Of a stretch of 64,000 nucleotides of DNA, positions 1 through 10,900 are shown piece by piece. A program made the translations under genes and the position numbers. The notes below the pieces were generated by a model, which was not told the DNA's origin, ran no database searches, and saw only the letters and a list, made by a program, of their open reading frames with translations. Position 1 is the stretch's first letter, and each line of letters starts with the position of its first letter. Source of the stretch: Guillardia theta CCMP2712 (lineage: Eukaryota; Cryptophyceae; Pyrenomonadales; Geminigeraceae); NCBI RefSeq assembly GCF_000315625.1, contig NW_005434636.1, forward strand, positions 514,424 to 578,423. Reading direction: 5' to 3'.

Positions 1-102
1 CTGGTGGGTGGTGGTGAAAATCGGGGTCAAAAGTATCCACAACGATACACAAATTGTTTCGTAAGAGTGCAAGCCCTCCGACAAGGGCCACGGGCGGGCG
101 AC

Positions 103-1085
103 ATGGCGAGGGTAACCAGGGAGGATGCGACGCAGGAGAGGAGCACGAGGAGCTACCGCAGGCGCTACGATGGCAGAGTACCCAACGCTCCCTCCTGCTC
201 CTCCAACCTTCGGTTCTACCGCAACGAGATCCCCTCCTCTCCCCATGGCGCCTTGATCGAAGTGATCCTGAACGAATGGAAGGACGACATGCGGCTGCTA
301 GAGACCCACCATGGTTACGTGCAGTGGTTGTTCCCCATCCACGAGGAGGGGATGAACGCCAACGCGCAGGTCCTGCAGGTGCACGAGGCAGAGAGGATGA
401 AGGCGGACCCTCAGATCCGAGAGAGGATGAAGCGCTCTTACGCCATGATGATGCGCTTCTACGGGGCTGATGTCGTGAACTTTGTGACCGGAGAGCTCAG
501 GAGGAGCGAGAACTTCAGAGAGCGATTGAACAACCTGAATCAGAGGGCTCACAACTGGCTGCGAGTCTCAAGAGTCCTCAAGTGGCTAGGAGAGGTAAGT
601 TGATGTCCATGCTGTCGTATCAACCCCTGACGAGAGCGGTGGGGGGGGAGCAGGTTGGCTTCGAGCACTACAAGCTGCCTCTTGTCTTCTTCCTAGCGTA
701 CGAGACGCTGGACTCCAAGCTCTTGTCAAGGTGCTCGGACTCCCTCGTCGACTTCTGGATCGGAACCCTGCGGCGAGACGGGGAGCTCGATGTCATTCTC
801 GCCTACATCAACCGCGAGCTGTCAGCCGATGACCTGCTGCAGCAGATCCGTTCTACCTCGCGGTGCCCAGCAGAAGAAGCATCTCCCTCACCCTCAAGCT
901 CCTCCCAGCCTCCACCTCCGAGCCCCCAACGTCCGGAAGCAGCGGCTGCAGTCGAGCAGCCCGACGAGAACCCTGGGCTGAGCAGCGCAGGCGACGACAC
1001 GGCGCACAATCTGCAGGCAGACAGCGAGAACGACGGGAATCCAGTGCAGCAGGACGAGGAGACAGCTGAAGACAAGGCGAAGTGA
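103..1085 (+). CDS. OGFr-domain protein (opioid growth factor receptor-like), two exons
   Basis: The protein carries the conserved OGFr region. The first exon has the family signature FYRNEIPSSPHG, then WLFP and a long helical stretch through RMKRSYAMMMRFYG. Exon 1 runs from the ATG at 103 to about 593 and ends in a gtaagt donor. Exon 2 begins at 654 after a cag acceptor and continues with VGFEHYKLPL, matching the second half of the domain (family: LGF-x-x-K-P-x-L). The last 80 residues are low complexity, rich in Ser, Pro, Glu and Asp. The frame is open upstream of 103, so an earlier start cannot be excluded, but 103 is the first ATG. In vertebrates the family binds met-enkephalin and sits at the nuclear envelope; in protists its role is unknown. 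Domain call is firm; function is not inferred. Confidence 0.8.
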
Positions 1086-1799
1086 CCTGTCTCCACTTGT
1101 TCTCTTTTGCTCCTGTCGAACCTTCACATTCATTACTTGCAGATATTTCATTTTTTGGTCTCCAATGAACCCTTGTGTAAGGAGTACTAGAGCGACTCTC
1201 ATAGCAGGTCTATGGAGACTGCTGACGCACCCTCATGCTTTCTGTGCAGCTCTTCTCGAAGAGTTTCATCCACACATCTTGGCTCTTGCATCGTTGTAAC
1301 TTCCACTGCTCACTAGCATGACGTTGAGTTCCGCAAAGACAGCGGACAACTACCACCATCAGCAAGTTGAGAGGGGGAGTACTCCTTGTGACTGAGGAGG
1401 TTTGAGGAGCAGCCGCCGCTGAGCTAAGAGGATCTTGTTCAGTTTCTCACCCTCCAGCTGAGCTGGGGCATCAGCACATCATCCCTCGAATGCGATTCTC
1501 ACAGCATGCGACATGCGCTTGCTCGATCTAGAGCTGCCGCCACAGAGGCCGTCCGGTAGCATGAGAGCAGAGGGAATCAACATAACAATACCCACAGCAT
1601 GTACAGTAGTCAACCGAGGAGCGACTAAAGATATTGAGAGCTGGTTGCTGCTCGGCGGCATCATAGCATGGGTAAGTCCCTTTCACTAACAGCATCGTCA
1701 ACAAAGAGCTTGACGGCCCTGCTGCTCCCCCTCACATCGAGGAGCTCCCAACGTTGTCCATGCTCGGGCTCTGAGGAAGGCTTAGCTGCCTCGTGCGGG
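1086..1799. other. Intergenic stretch without a recognisable gene
   Basis: This lies between the OGFr stop and the end of the MORN gene on the other strand. Open frames are short and lack recognisable domains or codon pattern. It probably holds the two converging 3' ends. I see no repeat or RNA structure. Confidence 0.5.
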
Positions 1800-4700
1800 T
1801 CAGACCTTCTCTCCATGCTGCTCGTCTCCATCAGCCTGCAAGGTGTCAGAGGATGAGAGGGAGACGAGGGACAAGACAAGCCCAACATGTGCAGGAGAAG
1901 CAGCACTTGTGGTGCCTTGATGTGAGCTGCTGAGGAGGGACTGAACGATCTTGTTGTCATTGAAAATTCCTGCACAAGAATCGATGCTCGAATGTCAAAC
2001 GTGCTCCTCCATGACTCACCGACTTGTACGATGCCGTCAGGCTGGACCTCTGACCCCCTTCCTCTGCGCTTCCCCTGCTTGAACTCTCCTTGGAAGGACG
2101 AGGTTAGGGTCCCATCCTGCCTCCACTGCTCCTCTCGTCCTATCCCGTCTTGCAGTCCCTCGACCCATTCGCCGGCATACTTGTACCCGTCTGCGTAGAG
2201 TCAGCGCAGGACGGCCAGTGCGAAAACATGGTGGCACCAGCAGATTGGAAGATGCCGAAGCCATGATACCTCTGCTCCCTCCATGCTCCATCGTAGGAAG
2301 AGCCGTCGGAGTAGACCTGTTGGAAGCGTGTTGATCTATCACTCCATTGGTCGTCTCTCCTTCTACTCACCATCTTCCCTTTCCCTAGCTTGCTCTGATC
2401 AGAGGCCCACTCCCCGCTGTATTGTGCTACCCCATCTGCTTCAACCTCCGTCCCCTCCCCGTGTCGCAACCCTTCTTTCCACCTCCCGGTGTACTTCCTT
2501 CCGTCCTGCCTGATCATCGCCTCAGTCTCTGACTCTCAGTCTTCATCACCTTCACCTCAGCGCCATGCCGAGCCCATGAGCCTTCCCGTGCTCGTACTGC
2601 CCGTGGTAAGACGATCCATCCGCAAACACTTCCATCCCTTCTCCGCTCTTCTCGTTGGCCACCCACTCTCCCCTGTACGTGTGTCCGTTAGGATGCGAGT
2701 ACTCTCCATCTCCTTCCAGTCTTCCGTTGACGAAGACGCCCTTGAATTTCCCTCCATCCTTGTCTTGCAGGGTTCCTTCCCCATTCATCTCGTTCCCCTT
2801 CCACTCTCCCATGTACATGGCCCCGTCCTTGAACTCGCACTTGCCCCATCCATCACACTCGTCGTTTTCGAACAGCCCCTCATACACATTCCCGTTGGCA
2901 TACTCGAACTTCCCTATTCCACTTCGCTTCCCGTTCATCCAGTCCCCGTCGTACCTGCTGCCGTCCCTGTACAACATGACTCCTCGTCCCGCCTTGACGC
3001 CTCCCTCATTGTTCCCCTCGTACGACCTGCCGTCCTTCCAGGTGATCTTGGCTACCCCTCGCATCTTGTCTCTCTCGAAGGGCCCGATGTACGTCGCTGG
3101 TGCCCCATCCAACTCCTTGAACTCATAGGACCCTCTCGGTCCATGTCGCATCCCATGCACGAAGGGGCCGTTGTACTCGTCCCCGTTGCGGTAGGACATC
3201 ACTCCGTACCCCTCCATCTCGCCCCGCAGCCACTCCCCGTTGTAACGTCGATCGTCCTCAAAGATCATGATGCCGTTGCCATGTCGCAATCCCGCTGCGA
3301 ACTCTCCTTTGTACTCCTCTAGCTCCGAAAGGACCATATGCCCTTTCCCGGCGATCTCTCCGTTCCTGCGAGCAGACGTGAAGACAAGCGATAGGACAGC
3401 AACGTCTGCACCTGAACTCTCCGGTGTACGACAGAGGTCTATCTCGCAACGTTCCTATCCCGTGCATCTTCCCTCTCTTCCACCTGCCCTCGTACTCGTA
3501 CAAGGAGCCTCGGACCAGCTTCCCGTGGCCCTCTTTCATTCCTGCCTTCCATTCTCCGTGGTAGACTTCACCGGAGATTCTTGACTCCCTTCCTTGACCA
3601 GATCTTAACCCTCTCTGCCACTGTCCATCATACTCGTTTCCTGCGTCAACACGATCACTTGAGTTTCATTCATCTCCCTTCACCATATTTGTCTTCAAAC
3701 TTTCCCTCGCCGTGTCTCTTTCCATTCTTCCACTCTCCCTCGTATCGACCGAACGAGAGAATTTCCATCACTCCTCGCTGATGCGGAGCCCCTTCAAGCC
3801 ATTCGCCATCGTAGAAAGCCGTCTGCTGACTTTTCAAAGCAGATCCTGAGGTAAGGAGACGAGTCGTCGGTCAGGCAACTCTCACAAATCCAGCACAGCA
3901 CCTATGAAGTGATTTGCTTTCAAGTCGATGTCAACCGAAGCTTGGAATTGTATCAGCTTCCCAATGCCATGCCTTTTTCCGTCTTTCAGTTGTCCTTTAT
4001 ACCTTTGATGACTCAGCTAGTGCAACCTCTTTTCAAATAAGTTCATACAGAGCTTTTCTTTCATGTTTCTGATATATAAAAACATCGGGTTGAAGTTGAT
4101 CGAAGTCGGAATAATCCAAGAACCACATATCATGTTTCTCCGCGTTGGCTAAGAAGTCTTTTCCTGAAATGTCCTGCAAACAAATCTCAGGAACAGCCTG
4201 GCGCCCTCAGGGCTCGACGTACTATCAGGTCATCAAGGCTAGCAGCGTCTTGGGTCTCTTCGATTTCATTCTTCAACATCAAGTGGCTGATCAAGTTGTC
4301 ACTCACTGAGTAGCCCAGGAGAAGTCCAGCTGACCTGTTGTGCAGCTCCTCCAGCTGAGCCTCATACTCGGCGATGTCGCCTGACTGCTCGGAGACAACC
4401 GAAATGTTGAGGAGCTTCTTCACGGTCTCGAGGCTCCTCCGAGACTCTTCGCTGAGACGAGTTGATTCCGCGTTGGCTTCTTCGATCTTGATATCCAGGT
4501 CTTTCATCTGAGAACATTATGTCAGAGTGTCTTCTTAGGTTGTCAATCTGAGGAGACAATATCTGCTGTGTCTCGAATCATAGTCTCAGTCTCATTGATT
4601 TGCCTGTTACAATCGTCGTATTTTTCGTTCACTTTCTGGAGTGTTTTCTCCAGCATTAAGAACGTCTGCGCAAGTTTCAGACCCAGCAATCTAGGAGCAA

Positions 4701-6174
4701 TACTTGCTTGTTCTTTGTCTTGAAAATCCGTGTCCTTTTTGAAACTTTGCATTTTGATCTAGATGGCATCAATTCGACATGATTCAAGTAACTTCGTGCT
4801 TTGCAGTACCTGTGGAAGATGGGATTTACCAGCTTTGATCTTCGATGCCAAAGATTCTTTTCTTTCTTGAATTGCTGTCAGAGTGGAATTGAACATCTGG
4901 TGAAAGTCTGTATCATTCTCGTCTTGCTTTCCATGGAAAGCCTGTGAGTGCAGCTGTTCTTTAAAGAAGTCATAGTCCTGGTTGAGTTTCTTCAGATCCT
5001 CTGTATCCTTTCTGATGTTCTCCTGCACTTTTTCAAGGTTTTGACGCATCTCATTCATCGCAATCTCGCTGAGTTGCATATCTTCTTGTGCCTTGGAATG
5101 GTTTTGCCAAGCTGAAGTCTTCTCTTCAATGGACGCATTCAAGTTCTCGTTCAGACTCCTCAGTTTCGTTTCTAGGAGGTGCAAGGACTTGCTAGCAGCG
5201 TTCTTCTGCGCTTGAAGGGCCTTGACCTCCTTCATTCTCTCATGGGCCTCGCGTTCATATTCCTTGGCTCTCGAGATGGCGTTGCCGATCTTGTCATGGG
5301 CTGCCTTGTCGGATCGCTCCCTCTCTTGCGCCTGCTCGCCGATGGAAGCTAAGGAAGCGTGGCGGAGAAGAGAGTCGTTGGAGGCTCGAATGATTGCTTC
5401 TACCTTGTCGTCTGTCTCTGCTAACTCATCGAGAAGTGCTGACTTCGCTTCTGCCCAGACGGTTTGGAGTCTTTCACCGCCATCTCCTTCCATCGCAACC
5501 TGTTCCATAGAGACCATGAGGTTTTCGTGGAAGTTGGTGAAGATCTTCAGCAGATGGATAGCTTTAGTTCCGATCCTCTGCACTTCGATCCGAGTTTCGT
5601 GATGCCTCCGTGATTTAGCCGAGTATGGTTCTTCAATTTCATTCCCTTCCTCGTCGAAGAAAACAAATCTTTTCCTTCGAATCTCCAAGAAGTTATCGCT
5701 AACATCTTTATCGAGCTCTCCGATTATCGCACATTCTATCTTATCATTGGACCAGAGGCCTTCGATAGTTTCATACGTATTGCCGTCCTCTGAAAGTTGG
5801 TAGGAAACCCCATATCCGTCGAGGAGATTCTTGCTCCAGTTTGCCCGTACGAAGTTTCCGTTGATTTGGAATTGAGTTCCAACTCCCTGCCTCTGGTCTT
5901 GTTGGAATTCACCGACATACCGAGAGCCTTTTTGGGTCACCAGCCTTCCCAGCAAGTGAGCTTTCTCATCCTGAAAGAACCCGGTGTACCTCTCCTCGCT
6001 CCTCCTGCGGAGGCTTCCGTACTCTCCAGGAGCATCGTTGCACATCAACCCCCACCATTGCCCATGCTCCAGCTGAACTTCAGTCGGTTGCCACTTGAGC
6101 TGAGCCTCATCCTTGACGACCTGTCTTCCTCTGCTCTTGCTCGCGGGTCTGCTCTTGCTTGCGGCTCCGCCCAT
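1800..6174 (-). CDS. Long MORN-repeat/coiled-coil protein, N-myristoylation-type start
   Basis: Read leftward from the ATG at 6174. The N-terminus MGGAASKS has Gly2 and Ser6, a classic myristoylation signal. MORN-like units follow (RYVGEFQQDQRQGVG), then about 450 residues of coiled coil down to 4.2 kb. Splicing at 4222/4174 (gtacgt donor) adds DISGKDFLANAEKH and more. A further 37-base GT-AG intron (4048-4012) joins in frame to HQRYKGQLKDGKRHGIGKL, the first of a long series of C-terminal MORN repeats (YxGEWxxGxxxGxG) at 4.0-2.1 kb, with introns at 3901-3846, near 3680, near 3400 and near 2180. The last exon ends at a TGA at 1800. MORN repeats organise membrane-associated cytoskeleton in protists. 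The alternative is two genes, the first ending at 4033; the in-frame splice favours one. Confidence 0.68.
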
Positions 6175-6668
6175 GCGCGACTTGAGGTCCCACCACGCGA
6201 CCTGCAGCGATGGAGGCCGGCACGAGGATCACAGCGAGGACAGCAGACAAGAGAGAAGCTGCTGAGGAAGCATGACAAGCCGTGGCGAGGACAGCGAGCA
6301 AGGAGAGAGCGTGGCCAGGGTGGGCAAGTCGGGCAGGGCCTGGAGGGAATTGGTCTGGGAATCGGCCCGACAAAGGGGGGGACGAGACAGGGGCGATGTT
6401 TCTACTGGTCAGAAGCGATCGTAAACTCGCAACGAGTGAGACGACTTGCTAGCAGTTCAAGGTAGCGAGTCAGCAAAGCATGCAGTTGTGATGATAAGCT
6501 TCGTGCTTGAACAACCAATTCTATCTCGACAAAAGGAGGGAGAAAACAGGCAAATTTGTGCTTTTATGTTTTCCTACGGTCTAATCATATCTTAATTTGC
6601 AGCGATTCAACCATAAACCAAGCAAAGCCTTCAATCTTCTGAATCTCTTGCAGACAGATGTCACCTCT

Positions 6669-7240
6669 TCAACTGCGCCCCAACTTTCGAATGGACTCGT
6701 GGAGTTCTTGTGGTAGACTTTCCTTGATCAGGTTCGCGCAGTCAGCTGAGAATGGATTTTTGTCAGAATCGAATCGAATACAATGTAGCATGTTGCTCAC
6801 CACACAGCCTCTTAGTGTAGAAGATCGAGCTAAAATCGTACTTCAGTGCAAGAAACTCAATGAGGGTGGATTGCAACAACTCAATCCTTACCATGTGACA
6901 CAGACTGGTGACATGCATCCTGCACATTTTGATCCCAAGCACAATGGCCTGCATTTTTAATCAATGCCCATGAACTTGCTGATCTCAATCGAGCGGCTCA
7001 ACCGTTTCTCCGGTGCGAAGGGATCATAACAGATGAACGAATCTTCAAGAAATCTGTAAAGCAGTGAAGTTAGGCGCTGGCTAGTGACCGGAAGCGATCT
7101 TACATCAATTGCTTGGCAAATTTTGGCTGTTTACCAAAGTAGTGATAGGGAACCTCAATATGGCATTTCGTACACTTGAATATCCTCAGGGCTTTTGATT
7201 TGTCCTCCCCTTGCGTACTCCCCTTGTTGTTGGGGTTCAT
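6669..7240 (-). CDS. CDPF1-like cysteine-rich DPF-motif protein, five small exons
   Basis: No single open frame shows this gene; it appears only after splicing. From the ATG at 7240, exon 1 encodes FKCTKCHIEVPYHYFGKQP. Exon 2 has FLEDSFICYDPFAPEK with the DPF motif. A GT-AG intron then joins to PLCLGSKCAGCMSPVCVT, next to CSIFYTKRLC, and finally ADCANLIKESLPQELHES to a TGA at 6669. The order CxxC, PY-x-Y-x-G, DPF, CxxC, VCV, C-S-(I/L)-FY-(T/S)-KR-(F/L)-C, C, (F/L)PQE matches animal CDPF1 along its whole length of about 120 residues. Conserved cysteine pairs suggest a zinc-binding fold. Introns are about 50 bases. The molecular function of the family is not established. Confidence 0.8.
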
Positions 7241-7993
7241 AGCATAGTTTACCAGATCTTATGGCGGACTATGGAGGAGGAAGGACGAGGTTTGAGGTGC
7301 TTGCAGCTTCTGAGAGGCGGGAAGGGAAGGAGGAGGTCAGCTCTACGGGAGGCACCGCCGACTTACATGGACATTGCTTGATCTTGCCCGGCAGCTTGCC
7401 TGAGTTGAGCTCTGACGAGGCGGGTCTGCTTTAATTCACATGAATTTTATAAGTACAGCTTATCATAATTAAAAATAATTATTATTTGTATCATGAATTA
7501 CTTTTACATGCATTACTGGTTCAGTTACACAATTCTCAGCAATAGAGAAGATATTTATAGAAATCATTACTATTTAAGAAGTTAAGAGAATATTTTGGTA
7601 CAGACATTCAGGTACAAACATAATATCTCAGTACTATTTAATAATGGGTGCTTGTACCAGTGTCCCGTCCTAGGGACAGCGGACTCGTGCTTGGCGCCTC
7701 TGCCGCCATTTTTTCGGCATAGGGGGAATATATCTATCGATTTTTCAATATAGTTGAAAATTACAACCAATATTTGAACTTTGAACTATTGAATTTATGA
7801 GATGAAATGATATTTCGTGGCAGCATACTACACTAGTTCCTCGGCCCTTCAAAAGCAGCGGCGAGGAGCGATGGGCGGGAAGAAGAGGGGAATGCGCGCT
7901 GTTGAATCCTGCTTGCTCGGTCAATGAGGTGATGGTTAGCAGGAAGGGAGGATAGCAGAAATAGGTGAGCCGCAACTGAAACTCAAGTCGAAC
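7241..7993. other. Intergenic region between divergent genes; AT-rich core
   Basis: The spacer separates the divergent CDPF1-like and SWR1 genes. Around 7430-7640 it becomes markedly AT-rich, with runs of aattatta type, unlike the flanking coding DNA. It presumably carries both promoters. I see no clear TATA box at a convincing distance. Confidence 0.45.
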
Positions 7994-10900
7994 ATGGGCA
8001 CACCCGGCGACGAACCTCCTCTCAAGAAACATGCCAGCGAGGTGATGGTGAAGCAAGAGCCTGACATGGCTGCAAGCTCGGGATCCAATGACGTGCAGGG
8101 TCCTGTAAATCTACAGGTTGCACTCTCGTGGAAGAACAAGGTCAAGGAGGCATTGAACAAGCGGAAAAGGCTCCTCGAGGATGAGTTGCAGTATTTGAAC
8201 GGGGACGGGGCGCTGTTAGATTATTTTCATGTGTCTCAGAAGGCTGCAGCTGCTTCCTCTGCTCCAGCTGCTGCCACTCTTGGCCATGATGTACACAAAT
8301 CTTCCGAGAAGTCCCAGGGATTGTCTGATGAAGACAAACTTATTCTTGCTAAAGCCAAGGCAATTGAGCAGAAGTTGAAGTTTAAAGCCAAATGGCCGGA
8401 ACCTCCTCGTCGTAAAGTTCATCATGATTATCTTCTAGAGGAAATGACATGGCTAGCAACGGATTTCCGTCAAGAGCGGAAATGGAAGATGGCAGTTGCC
8501 AAGAAGGTTGCCTATGCTTGTGTCAAATATCATGCACAAAAACAACTACGTGCAGAGCGTGCAGATAAAGACAAGGAAAATGTTGCAAGAAAGAAAGCTG
8601 GAAAGATTGCAAAGGAAGTCAAAAAATTTTGGTCACAAATTCAAACACTGGCGCAGCACAAGCAACAAGTGCAAGTAGATGTTGAGAAGAAGAAAATGCT
8701 TGGGAAGCACCTTGATTTCTTAGTTGATCAAACGGAGAAATACTCAACTATGATTGCACAGGATCTTGCAGTCCCCCAAAAACAAAATCCTGTGCCGCAG
8801 CCGAAACCTACTGAAACTCAAGCAGTTAGTGCAAAAGGCCATGATGGAGCTAAATCGGGTGAAAATGAGCAGATCTTTGGAAACAGCACCGGAGCTCAGT
8901 CTGCAACAGACGATATGGAATATGCGGTTGAAGATGATGAAGACGATGATGAGGAGACCATGGAAGAGGCTGAGAAAGATGAGAACAAAGCTGATGTTGC
9001 TGAAGAAGTGAATGCCTTGCAAGCTGAGCAAGACATGCCATTGGAGGAGTTGCTTGCGAAATATGGATACAATAATGGGGGGGACTCAGTTGACGGCGAG
9101 GATGATGAAGAGGACGAGGATGATGAAGAGGATGATGAAGAGGACGAGGATGAGGCTGCAAGCACGGAGGCGAATCCAGAGGAGAATTCAAGCAAAGACA
9201 AGGAAACGCCTGCGACAGATGGAAAGGCCGCAAGTACTGCCAAAGATGAAAGTGAAGAGGCAAAGAATGAAATGTCAGTTGACAAACCTTCAGATCAGAG
9301 CGAAGTTCCCAAGCAGGATACTGAGGGTGAAGTTAAAGCAGAAGAACCTGGTGGAATATCTGCTGAGGCGAAAGACGTAGCAGACATGGCTCGTACTCTT
9401 GCTCCAACTGGACATACTCTCGCTACAACTCAAGTGAAGACAGAAGTTCCGTTCTTGCTCAGTGCCAACTTGAAGATGAGAGAGTATCAACACATTGCCC
9501 TTGATTGGATGGTTGCTCTTTATGACAAGGGACTTAACGGAATACTAGCGGATGAGATGGGACTTGGCAAGACCATCATGACGATATCTGTATTGGCATA
9601 CCTTGCATGCGAACGAGGAATATGGGGCCCTCATCTCATTGTTGTTCCCACCAGCCTTTTACTGAACTGGGAGATTGAAGTGAAGAGATGGTGTCCTTCC
9701 TTCAAGGTCTTAACATATTATGGAAGTCAGAAAGAAAGAAAGGCTAAGCGCCAGGGTTGGTCCAAGCCGAACTCTTTCCACATCTGCATTACCTCATACA
9801 AGATGGCTGTCCAGGATCAAAAGATGTTTCGAAGAAAGAAATGGAAGTACATGATCTTGGACGAAGCACATAACATTAAGAATTTCCAATCTCAACGATG
9901 GCAAGTACTCCTCAATTTTCGTTCCAAGAGGAGACTTCTTCTGACAGGCACCCCACTGCAAAATAATTTGATGGAACTGTGGTCACTGCTTCATTTTCTC
10001 ATGCCTCATATTTTCTCTTCGCACTCCGAATTCAAAGACTGGTTTGCCAATCCGCTCATGAGCATGGTTGAAGGCACGAGCGCGATGAATGATTCGTTGG
10101 TTCAGCGACTTCATTCAGTTCTCAGACCGTTCATTTTGAGGAGGCTGAAGAAGGATGTCGAAACACAATTGCCAAACAAACACGAGCACGTTGTAAATTG
10201 TCGTCTTTCCAAGAGGCAAAGATGTTTGTATGATGATTTCATGGCTGCTGGATCAACACAAGCAAAGCTGCAATCTGGCAATCTTTTGGAAGTCATCAAC
10301 GTTTTGATGCAATTAAGAAAGGTTTGCAACCATCCTGATTTATTCGAGGAAAGACCAATTGTCTCGCCTTTCGATTGTACGAATACTGTGATACATAGTT
10401 CGGCAGAATTTTCCAGCGTTAGTCGATGGAATCCGCTCTCAGATGTCGATCTCAAGGGCCTGAACTTTCTCTTTAGCGAGTTTGAAAACATTTCAAAGTT
10501 TGATGCCCAGCTTCTGGCAGATCGGCATGCTAGCCGGAAATTGATTGTGGAATTGGGAGAAAGTCTCACTTCGTATGAGGAATATTCCAATTTGCAGGCT
10601 GAAAAGAGGGAATGGAGTTCAGTGTCTGAGTACAAAGAGTACCTGATGAATAAGAGAAAGAAGATGAAGTCGTACCGATTCAGCCAAATGATGATGGTCA
10701 ACGAAAGGCGGTGCCAGGGAACCCCGATTTATGGAACCAGTTTGTGTCGTTTGATTGAATCTGTGAGAAGACCGGTCGATGAGGTAACACAAAACTCAAT
10801 TTATATCCGATTTGATGGATTTTCTCAGGTTGTTGCGCTTGCAAGTGACCCCAAGCGCTATTTCGAGTACACCGACACTTTGCGGAACCTTGTGTTGACA

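Noticed and set aside
2489-3322. Plus-strand open frame of 277 codons
   Set aside because: It is antisense to clear MORN repeats with good splice joins; the plus-strand product is a Pro/Val/Leu-rich shadow.
6658-6960. Plus-strand open frame of 100 codons
   Set aside because: It is opposite the last exons of the CDPF1-like gene, which has family-wide similarity.
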